A stretch of 15,228 nucleotides of DNA from assembly GCA_947457085.1 (NCBI GenBank), contig CANGUS010000011.1:1-15228 (forward strand), written 5' to 3'. A model generated the notes under the pieces. That model was not told the origin of the DNA. It did not search any database and worked only from the letters and a program-made list of their open reading frames with translations. Position numbers and translations under genes: made by a program. Source of the stretch: Bacteroidota bacterium. Lineage in GTDB: Bacteria > Bacteroidota > Bacteroidia > Chitinophagales > Chitinophagaceae. Below are positions 6,117-13,296 of this stretch, piece by piece (the stretch's first letter is position 1; every line of letters begins with the position of its first letter).

Positions 6117-8102
6117 ATGAAAAGTATAATAATAACGCTAATAGCTGCTTTTATGAGCTTGCTAATACAAGCACAAAATTACAATCCATTTGTGGCACAA
6201 GGAGTGGTTTCTCCTTCCCCTTTGAGTAATGTAATTTCAAATGGAACAGGACAGATTTCATTTTTAGTAGGAAATTCAGGAGATGATGCATTACCCAAAG
6301 TAACAGGACAAGAGTTGTTACTTGTGGTATCTTTATCAAGAGGAGTACCTAACAATGCAAACCCATTGTTGGCTATTGGTGGTACTTTTGCTAATTATTT
6401 TACTTGGCAATATGATGCGACTACTAAAACCTATTTAGGTACGCAAAATGCTACAATACCAGGTGCATTAAATGGAGGAGCAGGACAAATTACAATTGCT
6501 TATAAAGTTACTAGTAATTCAATAGCAACAAATCCTCAAAATGGTTTTAATGTAAACCTAACTCCACCGGCTTATTCAAATGGAATTAATACTTTGAGTG
6601 ATGATCAGGTGAATGCTTATACATGGACAGTCCTTGAGTTCTCAACAAATCCTGATATGAATGTAACATTTACTGATAGTTTAGTTACTGGATCAGTTGC
6701 AACAAATGATAATTCACCATCAGGTGCAACTTATGGCAATCCAATTGGCTATGTTTTAAATCCATCTGGTGGTATTTTAATAATGCAACCTTCCGGAAAT
6801 TACACATTTAAATCACCCAATCCTGGAGTTTATAAATATTTGGTTCCTGTATGTCCAACAGGTGTAGTATCTAATTGCCCAATAGAAGAATTAACAATAA
6901 CAGTTATAGCCAATCCTACACCAAGCAATCCGAATGCCCCAACTGTAAATGTTGATATAGCAACTACAATAGCTCAAGCAGCAGTAACCTTGAGTACATT
7001 ATCAAATGATGCATGTAACAATGGACCAGGTTGTTCGTTGGATCCATCTTCAGTAACCATAATTGACCAACCCAATAATGGAATTGCAACTGTAAATCCA
7101 TTGACTGGTGATATAACATATACAGCAAATGCAGGATTTATTGGATTAGATACGTTGATTTACAATGTGTGTGATGTATTTGTAACACCAGCTAAATGTG
7201 CTTCGGCCTATCAAATAATTAGGGTGAATGCAGTCGGTGCTAGAAACGGAATATATTTATCAGATGATTATAAAGTTACTCTTAAAGCTACACCAGTAAG
7301 TGGAAGTGTACTAGATAATGATGGAGATCCTGAAGGAGATGAATTATCTGTTACGCCACAAACAGCAAACATTACTGGAAAAGGAACATTGGTATTAAAC
7401 AGCAATGGAACGTATACGTTTACACCCAATGCTAGTTTTGTAGGTAATGTTGAATTTGTATATCAAGCATGTGATGATGCCTTGCCAATAATCGCTTGTG
7501 CTAGTGCTACTTTACATATTACAGTTTCGCCTATGGTAACACCTCTTCCTTTAACATGGTTGTCCTTCACTGTATTTGAATCTAATTGTGCAGTAAATTT
7601 AAATTGGGAAACCCATGATGAAGAAAATGTGAGTCATTTTGATATCATGAGACAAAAGAAAGGGGATGCAATTTTTTCAAAAATTGGAGAAGTAGCTACT
7701 GCTGGAAATACTGCATCTATCAATAAATACTTTTATAAAGATGTCAATGTGATCAATAACAATACTTATTATTATCAGTTGAAATCAGTAGATATTGATA
7801 GTAAAAACTCTCTAAGTAAAATAAATTCGATTCTACTAAATTGTGGTGCCAAAAATGAAATTTTAGTGTATCCAAATATTGTTGTAGACAATATACATAT
7901 TGATTTTTATAATGAAGATGTTACTGATTATACAATAAAACTAATTGATATGTCTGGAAGAGTGATATTAGAAACTACCAAAACGGTTTCTAATAAATTT
8001 GAAAAGGTTACTTTACCCTTAACACATATATCTAAAGGCTTATATCAACTATTAGTTGGTAGTTCAGAAAAAATCGAAACATTTAAATTGATAAAAGAAT
8101 AA
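6117..8102 (+). CDS. Ig/cadherin-like repeat protein with T9SS type A sorting domain
   Basis: A 661-residue protein: signal peptide 1-19 (ending IQA before Q), a beta-rich N-terminal domain (20-175), then three domains starting near 178, 277 and 382 that match the upstream gene's three repeats in order (NPDMNVTF, TYGNPI, VPVCP; LSNDACNN, IDQPNNG; VSGSVLDNDGDPEGD, LVLNSNGTYTFTP). After these come a fibronectin-III-like segment (about 477-575: LPLTWLSF, LNWET, YYYQLKSVD) and an 82-residue C-terminal T9SS type A sorting domain (580-661: ILVYPNIV, IKLIDMSGRVI, LPLTHISKGLYQLLV, FKLIKE). The usual YPNP reads YPNI here. This is the only protein of the cluster with a recognisable sorting signal, so it is the one expected to be exported by T9SS and attached to, or released from, the cell surface. 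It is last of the run, with a strong terminator behind it. Confidence 0.87.
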   Translation: MKSIIITLIAAFMSLLIQAQNYNPFVAQGVVSPSPLSNVISNGTGQISFLVGNSGDDALPKVTGQELLLVVSLSRGVPNNANPLLAIGGTFANYFTWQYDATTKTYLGTQNATIPGALNGGAGQITIAYKVTSNSIATNPQNGFNVNLTPPAYSNGINTLSDDQVNAYTWTVLEFSTNPDMNVTFTDSLVTGSVATNDNSPSGATYGNPIGYVLNPSGGILIMQPSGNYTFKSPNPGVYKYLVPVCPTGVVSNCPIEELTITVIANPTPSNPNAPTVNVDIATTIAQAAVTLSTLSNDACNNGPGCSLDPSSVTIIDQPNNGIATVNPLTGDITYTANAGFIGLDTLIYNVCDVFVTPAKCASAYQIIRVNAVGARNGIYLSDDYKVTLKATPVSGSVLDNDGDPEGDELSVTPQTANITGKGTLVLNSNGTYTFTPNASFVGNVEFVYQACDDALPIIACASATLHITVSPMVTPLPLTWLSFTVFESNCAVNLNWETHDEENVSHFDIMRQKKGDAIFSKIGEVATAGNTASINKYFYKDVNVINNNTYYYQLKSVDIDSKNSLSKINSILLNCGAKNEILVYPNIVVDNIHIDFYNEDVTDYTIKLIDMSGRVILETTKTVSNKFEKVTLPLTHISKGLYQLLVGSSEKIETFKLIKE

Positions 8103-8130
8103 TTATTGGATTAACTAAAATATTATTTTA

Positions 8131-8169
8131 AAATTAAAAGCTCCCTTGACTAAAGGGAGCTTTTAATTT
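8131..8169. terminator. Strong terminator between surface-protein cluster and tRNA-Ser
   Basis: Perfect 17-bp stem (8131-8147 with 8153-8169) around the 5-base loop GACTA; the GC-rich core is AGCTCCCTT / AAGGGAGCT and the outer part is A/T. Because the arms end in A-runs and T-runs, it can work in both directions: it closes the plus-strand cluster 28 bases after its last stop codon and could also stop minus-strand transcription leaving the tRNA gene. Confidence 0.88.
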
Positions 8170-8266
8170 AATTGTATATATAATAAATTAAGCAAAGAAG
8201 TTTCTATATTTTTTTATATTGAATTAAAAAATGTAGTATAACACTCGCCTTTATTTATTTCTTTAG

Positions 8267-8353
8267 CAGAGAGGAAGGGATTCGAACCCTCGATACGATT
8301 GCTCATATACACACTTTCCAGGCGTGCTCCTTCAACCACTCGGACACCTCTCT
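8267..8353 (-). tRNA. tRNA-Ser, anticodon GGA
   Basis: Read on the minus strand the 87 bases fold as a class II tRNA: acceptor arms AGAGAGG (8353-8347) and CCTCTCT (8274-8268) with discriminator G at 8267, a D-arm GTCCGAGTGG, an anticodon loop CTGGAAAG giving anticodon GGA (reads UCC/UCU), a long variable arm, and the T-arm GGGTTCGAATCCC. The long variable arm and the anticodon both point to serine. The 3' CCA is not encoded (CTAAA follows), so it must be added after transcription. It lies 37 bases after the tatD stop codon on the same strand and may be transcribed with it. Confidence 0.96.
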
Positions 8354-8390
8354 ATTTGTTGGATTGCGAAAGTAATTTGTTTTTTAGAAT

Positions 8391-9149
8391 TTATCTAAAT
8401 AAACTTTCAGCATTTTCATTAGTGATTTTTTCCACTTCATCTAAAGAAATTCCTTTGAGTTCAGCCATTTTTTCAGCAATAATTTTAATGTAGCTACTTT
8501 CATTGCGTTTGCCTCTGAAAGGAACAGGCGTTAAATAGGGTGCGTCCGTTTCTAGTACTAAATGGTTGATGTGTAAACGTTGTACAACTTCCTGAATACC
8601 CGCATTTTTATAAGTTAAAACACCTCCAATCCCTAAATAAAAACCAAAATCAATTATTTGTTTTGCCATTTCATAGCTCCCAGTATAACAATGAAAAACG
8701 CCCCGCAATCCTTTAGGGACATATTCTTTCACAATATCAATAGAGTCTTGTATGCTATCTCGTGAATGAATGACAATCGGTCTGTTAAATTCCAAGGCCC
8801 ATTCTATTTGAGTACGAAATGCTTTTTTTTGTTGTTCAATAAATGTTTTGTCCCAAAAATAATCTAAACCAATTTCGCCAATAGCAGCAAAATTCCTTTT
8901 CTCTAGCCATGTTCTAACCACGCGTAATTCTTCTTCATAATTTTCTTTCACATAACAAGGATGCACACCCATCATGGCAAAACAATGATTTGGAAATTCT
9001 TCTTCTAATTGTATCATGCCTTCAATCGTCTCCGAATCGCAATTGGGCAAATACATTTTTGTAATACCCGAATTGATTGCTCGAAGTATGGTTTCACTTC
9101 GATCTTCTTTAAATTGCTCATCATAAAGATGCGTATGTGTATCTATCAT
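8391..9149 (-). CDS. tatD: TatD-family metal-dependent hydrolase (DNase)
   Basis: A 252-residue TIM-barrel amidohydrolase-fold enzyme of the TatD/YcfH family, known as metal-dependent 3'-5' exonucleases and D-aminoacyl-tRNA-related hydrolases. Metal ligands are all visible: H5 and H7 in MIDTHTHL, E92 in GEIGLDYF, H128 in VIHSRD, H153 in FHCYTG and D202 in ETDAPYLTP. The frame stays open to an ATG at 9305, but those extra 52 residues overlap the nadE 3' end, carry no family similarity, and would put the HTH motif far from its normal place at the N-terminus; the ATG at 9149 gives the usual family length. It begins 55 bases after the nadE stop on the same strand and is probably co-transcribed. 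Which substrate it prefers cannot be told from sequence. Confidence 0.93.
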   Translation of the reverse strand: MIDTHTHLYDEQFKEDRSETILRAINSGITKMYLPNCDSETIEGMIQLEEEFPNHCFAMMGVHPCYVKENYEEELRVVRTWLEKRNFAAIGEIGLDYFWDKTFIEQQKKAFRTQIEWALEFNRPIVIHSRDSIQDSIDIVKEYVPKGLRGVFHCYTGSYEMAKQIIDFGFYLGIGGVLTYKNAGIQEVVQRLHINHLVLETDAPYLTPVPFRGKRNESSYIKIIAEKMAELKGISLDEVEKITNENAESLFR

Positions 9150-9204
9150 ATTTAAATTATGAATTACTAGTTTTGAATTACGATGTAAAATAGAAATATT
9201 ATTT

Positions 9205-10893
9205 TTAAGAAAGGTATTTTGCAACAATAGGGACTCTTCTGCCCACGCCAAATGCCTTGTTTGATACTCTGATAATTGGGCAAAATTGATTCCGTTTGTA
9301 TTCATTTACATTCACTAATTTCAACGCTCGGTCTACAATTTCTTTGTCAAAACCCTGTGCTATAATTTCTTTTGGTCCTTGTCGCTTTTCAATATACTGA
9401 AAAAGAACAGCATCTAAAATTCTGTAATCTGGCAATGAATCGCTGTCTTTTTGATTGGGTCTAAGCTCTGCTGAAGGGGCCTTATCTATGATGTTTTGAG
9501 GAATGATTTCTCCATTTCGATTAATGTAATTTGCCAAAGCATACACTTGCATTTTATATACATCGCCCAACACGGCTATGCCACCAGCCATGTCGCCATA
9601 AAGTGTTCCATAGCCAGTTGCACATTCACTTTTATTGGTTGTATTCAATAAGATTAAACCAAATTTATTCGCAATAGCCATCAATAAATTCCCTCTTGTT
9701 CGAGCCTGAATATTTTCTTCTGCCACATTAAATGGTAAATCCTGATAAATAGGTTTTAACTCCTGCATAAATGAATCAAAAATCGGTTTGATAGGAACTA
9801 TATCATATGGATTGTTTAAATTCTTTGAGAGTTGTACTGCATCACTAACACTGTGTTCTGTAGAATATTGTGATGGCATTAAAACAGCTCGCACATTTTC
9901 TGCACCCAATGCCTCACATGCCAAGGCTAAAACCACTGCGCTGTCAATGCCTCCACTAGAACCCAATATAGCTTTTGTGAATCCCATTTTTTTGAAATAA
10001 TCTCGAATGCCCATCAAAAGTGCACCATGAATTCTGTCGATATTGAGTTGGCTGTCATAGATGCCTGATGTCTGATGTCTGATGTCAGGAATTAGATTAT
10101 TGGTTTTTTCATTTTGGCTTATGCTGACATCCGACATCTGATATCTGTCAACAATTAAAAAATCCTCTTCAAAATATTTCCCTTCTTTCACTAAGTTTCC
10201 ATGCATATCAAATACCAATGAGCCCCCATCAAAAATTATTTCGGTTTGAGAGCCAACCCCATTACAATACAACATCGGGATCTTGTATTTTGCTACATTG
10301 GCTTTTATCATTTCCTTTCGATCTTCAGCATGGGTATAATCAAAAGGAGAAGCACTTAAGTTAATCATCAAGTCGGGCTGTTGTTTTATCAATTCATCCA
10401 TCGGACAAATTCTATACAATGGATTGTCCCCTAAATTCCAAATGTCTTCACAAACTGTGACTGCAATTTTTTGTCCTTTGAATTCAATGCAATTCCATGA
10501 ATCTGCTGGTTCAAAATATCGATATTCATCAAACACATCGTAGGTTGGCAATAATGTTTTATGAACGATTTGTTTAATTTCTTTTTCAAATAAAAAGTAA
10601 GCGCTGTTAAATAAATCTTTTCCTTCAGCAACACTATTTCGAGAAGGGGCACCTACTAAAACACCAATATTGTCAGCATGTTGTTTAATCGTTTCAACCG
10701 CGTTTAAACATTTGTCAATAAAATCACTAAACTCTAAAAAATCACGTGGTGGATAGCCACAAATACTCAATTCAGAAAATACAATTAAATCGGCATGTAG
10801 CTTTTTTGCTTCTTCAATTGCATCAATTATTTTTTGAGTATTGAGTTCAAAATTTCCAATATGATAATTTTGTTGAGCTAATATTATTTTCAT
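9205..10893 (-). CDS. nadE: Glutamine-dependent NAD+ synthetase
   Basis: A 562-residue cytoplasmic enzyme that amidates nicotinic acid adenine dinucleotide to NAD+ with ATP and glutamine, the last step of NAD synthesis. The N-terminal glutaminase (nitrilase-fold) domain, about 1-250, has the triad E41 (FSELSICGYPPRDFL), K112 (HKTLLPTYDVFDE) and C148 (TVCEDIW). The C-terminal ATP-pyrophosphatase domain, about 285-562, has the P-loop SGGIDSA (312-318), ARTRGNLLMAIAN (397-409), NKSECATGYGTLYGDMAGG and the KAPSAELRPNQKD loop. Length is typical of the two-domain form. The linker (about 251-282) is encoded by an inverted-repeat insertion that gives the odd run PDIRHQTSGIYDSQ, but the frame and both active sites are intact. 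The start at 10893 opens directly with MKIILAQQNY, as the fold requires. Confidence 0.97.
   Translation of the reverse strand: MKIILAQQNYHIGNFELNTQKIIDAIEEAKKLHADLIVFSELSICGYPPRDFLEFSDFIDKCLNAVETIKQHADNIGVLVGAPSRNSVAEGKDLFNSAYFLFEKEIKQIVHKTLLPTYDVFDEYRYFEPADSWNCIEFKGQKIAVTVCEDIWNLGDNPLYRICPMDELIKQQPDLMINLSASPFDYTHAEDRKEMIKANVAKYKIPMLYCNGVGSQTEIIFDGGSLVFDMHGNLVKEGKYFEEDFLIVDRYQMSDVSISQNEKTNNLIPDIRHQTSGIYDSQLNIDRIHGALLMGIRDYFKKMGFTKAILGSSGGIDSAVVLALACEALGAENVRAVLMPSQYSTEHSVSDAVQLSKNLNNPYDIVPIKPIFDSFMQELKPIYQDLPFNVAEENIQARTRGNLLMAIANKFGLILLNTTNKSECATGYGTLYGDMAGGIAVLGDVYKMQVYALANYINRNGEIIPQNIIDKAPSAELRPNQKDSDSLPDYRILDAVLFQYIEKRQGPKEIIAQGFDKEIVDRALKLVNVNEYKRNQFCPIIRVSNKAFGVGRRVPIVAKYLS
10060..10150. 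repeat. Inverted-repeat element inserted in frame in nadE
   Basis: A left arm of three tandem GATGTC units separated by single T bases (10067-10088) faces a right arm of GACATC/GATATC-type units (about 10125-10146); 19 of 22 positions are complementary, with about 36 bases between. The element falls exactly in the linker between the two NadE domains and adds about 30 residues (251-282) without breaking the frame. From general knowledge, similar short 'TCTGATGTC' repeats recur in Bacteroidota genomes; a copy number here would need the whole genome. Confidence 0.6.
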
Positions 10894-11000
10894 TATTATT
10901 TATTATTTAAACGCAAAGAGTTTTAAATTTTACGTAAAGAATCAAAGATTATTGCATGTCGTTTCAAATGCAAAGAAAAGAAGTTTTAAGCAAAGGATAG
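10894..11000. repeat. Degenerate CGCAAAG-type repeats upstream of nadE
   Basis: The spacer holds several loose copies of a CAAAG-centred motif: ACGCAAAGAG (10911-10920), ACGTAAAGAATCAAAG, ATGCAAAGAAAAG and AGCAAAGG. They are the complement of the TTTGCGTCTT unit in the tandem array at 13012-13248, so both gaps seem to draw on the same repeat family. The nadE promoter must lie here, but no convincing TAnnTTTG element was found on the minus strand. Confidence 0.4.
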
Positions 11001-11036
11001 CATAAAAAAACCGTCCTAAAAGAACGGTTTTTTATG
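11001..11036 (-). terminator. Terminator after the outer-membrane protein gene
   Basis: Stem of six A/T pairs plus CCGT/ACGG (11005-11014 with 11024-11033), extended by CAT/ATG with one bulged A, around a loop of about nine bases. On the minus strand a T-run follows the second arm. It lies 15 bases after the stop codon of the gene at 11052. The symmetric A and T runs would let it work in the other direction as well, but no plus-strand gene precedes it. Confidence 0.8.
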
Positions 11037-11051
11037 TTTAATCATATTATT

Positions 11052-11810
11052 TTAGAAAGCGTAACCAATTCTGATGGCCAACGTATTGCTCCGAATATTT
11101 CCATCACTAAATCGTTTTCCTTCCTCATTTGTTTTAGGATTGGTAATGTCTACAAACCCATTTCTGTATATTAATTGAGCCATTATTGCATTTTTTCCAT
11201 TTAAGTCATATTCACCTCCAATACCCAAACTCCAACCTAATGTAATAGGAACTACCGTTGCCAAGCCACCTAATTTTTGTTTTTCAAAATTCAGTATCGT
11301 GTCATTCCCTGTAATGGTATTTTTTGTGTAAAGAGTTGCATCTCCTTTTTGTGCAAGTAAAATACCTAAATCAAATCCTGTTAAAACTTGGATTTTAATT
11401 TTATCAAATGTAGTTGCAGTCATTTTCAAACCAATCGGAATAGTTAAATATTGTGTGTTGTATTTTACGTTAGCTCCTTTCACATATTTAGAAGGAATGG
11501 TTGCACCTGTTGGTAAATTCGAATTTATTTTTCCTCCTCTCCAATCCATTCCAAGCCCTGTATACAAAGTGTATCGCTCCGTTAAATGGTAGTCAGCATT
11601 AATGCCAAAACTAAATCCAATTTGTCCGCCATTTTTTTTCACTTCGTAATTTTCTGCAACAGAAGCTGTAGGTCTCATTGAATTAAAGCTGGGTCCTGCA
11701 TATAGGCTAAATCGATATGTATCAAAAATCTCATCGGATTTAGTTTTCTGTGCAAAGAGCGAGCTAGCATAGGTAAATGCTATGATTAAAATAGTCAAGG
11801 TTTTTTTCAT
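11052..11810 (-). CDS. Outer-membrane beta-barrel protein (porin family, OmpA-barrel-like)
   Basis: A 252-residue protein with signal peptide MKKTLTILIIAFTYASSLFA before Q, followed by alternating amphipathic strands and glycines typical of the eight-stranded Bacteroidota outer-membrane barrels (SLYAGPSFNSM, QIGFSFGINADYHLTERYTLYTGLGMDWRGG, YNTQYLTIPIGLKMT, IQVLTGFDLGILLAQ, LGWSLGIGGEYDL, AMAQLIYRNGFVDI) and a C-terminal strand ending in phenylalanine (LAIRIGYAF), as barrel assembly usually requires. The reading frame extends to an ATG at 11876, but those 22 extra residues precede the signal peptide and overlap gldB, so 11810 is chosen. It is divergent from gldB with only 54 bases between. 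There is no peptidoglycan-binding OmpA C-terminal domain. Specific role unknown. Confidence 0.85.
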   Translation of the reverse strand: MKKTLTILIIAFTYASSLFAQKTKSDEIFDTYRFSLYAGPSFNSMRPTASVAENYEVKKNGGQIGFSFGINADYHLTERYTLYTGLGMDWRGGKINSNLPTGATIPSKYVKGANVKYNTQYLTIPIGLKMTATTFDKIKIQVLTGFDLGILLAQKGDATLYTKNTITGNDTILNFEKQKLGGLATVVPITLGWSLGIGGEYDLNGKNAIMAQLIYRNGFVDITNPKTNEEGKRFSDGNIRSNTLAIRIGYAF

Positions 11811-11864
11811 GATTAAATTTTTAATTAGGTTATTATGTATCATTTTTGCATAAAATATAGCTAA
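11811..11864. promoter_or_regulatory. Short divergent promoter region, omp / gldB
   Basis: Only 54 bases separate the two start codons, so both promoters must overlap here or reach into the opposite gene. On the plus strand CATTTTTG (11841-11848) is one base away from TAnnTTTG and would start transcription about ten bases before gldB. On the minus strand TATATTTT (11859-11852) is also one mismatch away but lacks a well-spaced -33 element. Confidence 0.35.
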
Positions 11865-12911
11865 ATGATTCTTCAAAAGTACTCTCTAAATATTCTTCAG
11901 GTCTTAATCGTTTGTTATTTGATTTCTGTAAACATCTCATGCAATCATCCCAACGCTAAAAAAAATATTGATGCCTCTAATATAAAAATTAACTATCAGG
12001 CCATTCGTTTCGATCGTTTGTTGTTTGCATGCGACACCAATGACATTGCTGAGAGTGTAAATCAGTTAGGCAATCTGCATCCCGATTTTGCCTCCGTATA
12101 TTTTAATGAAATGACAGGATTTTCAAAAGGAAATGATACAACTCTATTTAATCAATCTGTTCGTCATTTTTTAACCTATAAAGATTATAAAGGATTAAAT
12201 GATACAGTGCAAAAACACTTTCCAGATACAAAAGATATAGACAAACAACTAGAAGAAGTTTTTAAACACATACAGTATTATTTTCCTAAAGAAAAGTATG
12301 GTACCGTTTATTATTTTCTTTCGGGTTTAAATTCTTGGAGTGCTGTTACCATAGATACTTTAGTAGGTGTTGGTTTAGATATGTTTTTAGGTGCTAATTA
12401 TCCATTTTACAATTCGGTGCAATTGCCTGCTTATCAAATTGAGCGATGTGAAAAAGAATATATTCCTGTGAATGTGAGCAAGGCTATTTATGAAAACATA
12501 GTCCCATTTGATGCCAGCGGCAAAACTTTATTAGACCTCATGATTTCAAAAGGTAAGCAACAAGTATTTGCAGAATACACCAACCCAAGTATTAAGGATG
12601 AAATTTTAATTGGCTATCAATCGGCACAATTAAAATGGGTTCAAGACAATGAAGCCATGGTGTGGAATTACTTTGCTGAAAAGAAATTATTATACTCAAC
12701 TCAATGGCAAGAAATGATGCGTTATGTAACGGATGGACCCACCTCAACGGGTATGCCAGCTGAGTCGCCAGGAAATATTGGAACCTTTATTGGATGGCAA
12801 ATTGTTCGAAAATACATTGAAAATCATCCAGAAGAAAAATTAGCCGATATCTTAACCAGCAATACCGATAGCCAATCTTTCTTAAGAGAAAGTGGTTATA
12901 AACCGAGGTAA
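11865..12911 (+). CDS. gldB: Gliding motility lipoprotein GldB
   Basis: A 348-residue predicted lipoprotein. A hydrophobic N-terminus leads to a likely lipidated Cys26 (ISVNISC), followed by the GldB pattern: IRFDRLLFACD (47-57), LGNLHPDFASVYF (68-80), VFKHIQYYFP (about 132-141), VGLDMFLGANYPFYNSVQLPAYQ (about 169-191), GKQQVFAEY, IGYQSAQLKWVQDNEAMVWNYF (about 249-270), LLYST and the highly conserved ESPGNIGTFIGWQIVRKYI near the C-terminus. GldB is required for gliding in Flavobacterium, and its family is widespread in Bacteroidota including non-gliders; its biochemical role is unresolved. gldC, which follows gldB in Flavobacterium, is not here. Its presence agrees with the T9SS cargo protein encoded at 6117-8102. 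Confidence 0.9.
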   Translation: MILQKYSLNILQVLIVCYLISVNISCNHPNAKKNIDASNIKINYQAIRFDRLLFACDTNDIAESVNQLGNLHPDFASVYFNEMTGFSKGNDTTLFNQSVRHFLTYKDYKGLNDTVQKHFPDTKDIDKQLEEVFKHIQYYFPKEKYGTVYYFLSGLNSWSAVTIDTLVGVGLDMFLGANYPFYNSVQLPAYQIERCEKEYIPVNVSKAIYENIVPFDASGKTLLDLMISKGKQQVFAEYTNPSIKDEILIGYQSAQLKWVQDNEAMVWNYFAEKKLLYSTQWQEMMRYVTDGPTSTGMPAESPGNIGTFIGWQIVRKYIENHPEEKLADILTSNTDSQSFLRESGYKPR

Positions 12912-13296
12912 TTTTTGGGTGTCAAGGCCTTTTTCTTTGCGCATCGACAATGGCTATGGCACAGTTCAACGATTCAACTTTGTTCAACTTCTCTTTATGC
13001 TTCTTTGCGCCTTTGCGTCTTAGTGGCAAAAAATCTATTCGTTATTTCTTTGTTGAATTTTGCCCTTTGCGTCTTAGTGGCAAAAAATCTATTCGTTATT
13101 TCTTTGTTGAATTTTGCCCTTTGCGTCTTAGAGGCAAAAATCTAATCGTTATTTCTTTGTTGAATTTTGCGCCTTTGCGTCTTCGTGGCAAAAAATCTAA
13201 TCGTTATTTCTTTGTTGAATTTTACGCCTTTGCGTCTTAGTGGCAAAAACAATAAAAACTTTGGTAAATGAAAATCTAATAACTAGTTTTACGAAC
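12912..13296. other. Gap between gldB and rsmH-like gene, filled with repeats
   Basis: No credible gene. After 50 unremarkable bases comes a run of TTCAAC motifs (about 12964-12990: TTCAACGATTCAACTTTGTTCAAC), then the 54-bp tandem array (13012-13248), then about 48 bases up to the ATG at 13297. Plus-strand reading frames across the array look periodic (PLRLSGKKSIRYFFVEFC every 18 residues) only because 54 is a multiple of three. No intrinsic terminator for gldB was seen other than possible hairpins inside the repeat units. Confidence 0.7.
13012..13248. repeat. Tandem array, 54-bp unit, four full copies and a partial fifth
   Basis: Units beginning TTTGCGTCTT start at 13012, 13066, 13120, 13174 and 13229 (periods 54, 54, 54, 55). 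Each unit reads TTTGCGTCTTAGTGGCAAAA, then a T/A-rich middle with TCGTTATTTCTTTGTTGAAT, then TTTTGCCC or TTTTGCGCC. The first two units are nearly identical; the third has AGAGGC and the fourth TCGTGGC in place of TAGTGGC. Within a unit GGCAAAA and TTTTGCC can pair as inverted arms about 28 bases apart. The units abut, with no unique spacers. The last copy reaches into the region just before the methyltransferase start codon. Confidence 0.9.

Noticed and set aside
8299..8493. Plus-strand reading frame of 64 codons
   Set aside because: It covers the tRNA-Ser gene and the end of tatD on the other strand; no coding support.
9150..9305. 52-residue N-terminal extension of the TatD protein
   Set aside because: It overlaps the end of nadE in another frame and would displace the DTHTH metal motif from the N-terminus; the ATG at 9149 fits the family.
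11811..11876. 22-residue extension of the outer-membrane protein
   Set aside because: It would place residues before a complete signal peptide and overlap the start of gldB.
12950..13240. Small repeat protein with an 18-residue period read from the tandem array
   Set aside because: Open frames here result from a 54-base (multiple of three) non-coding repeat; two plus-strand frames stay open equally well, and no ribosome binding site or known domain is present.
13012..13248. CRISPR array
   Set aside because: The 54-base units abut directly and there are no unique spacers; no cas genes nearby.
13240..13296. GTG start for the methyltransferase at 13240
   Set aside because: The extra 19 residues are encoded partly by the last tandem repeat copy; the ATG at 13297 starts directly before the conserved basic region.
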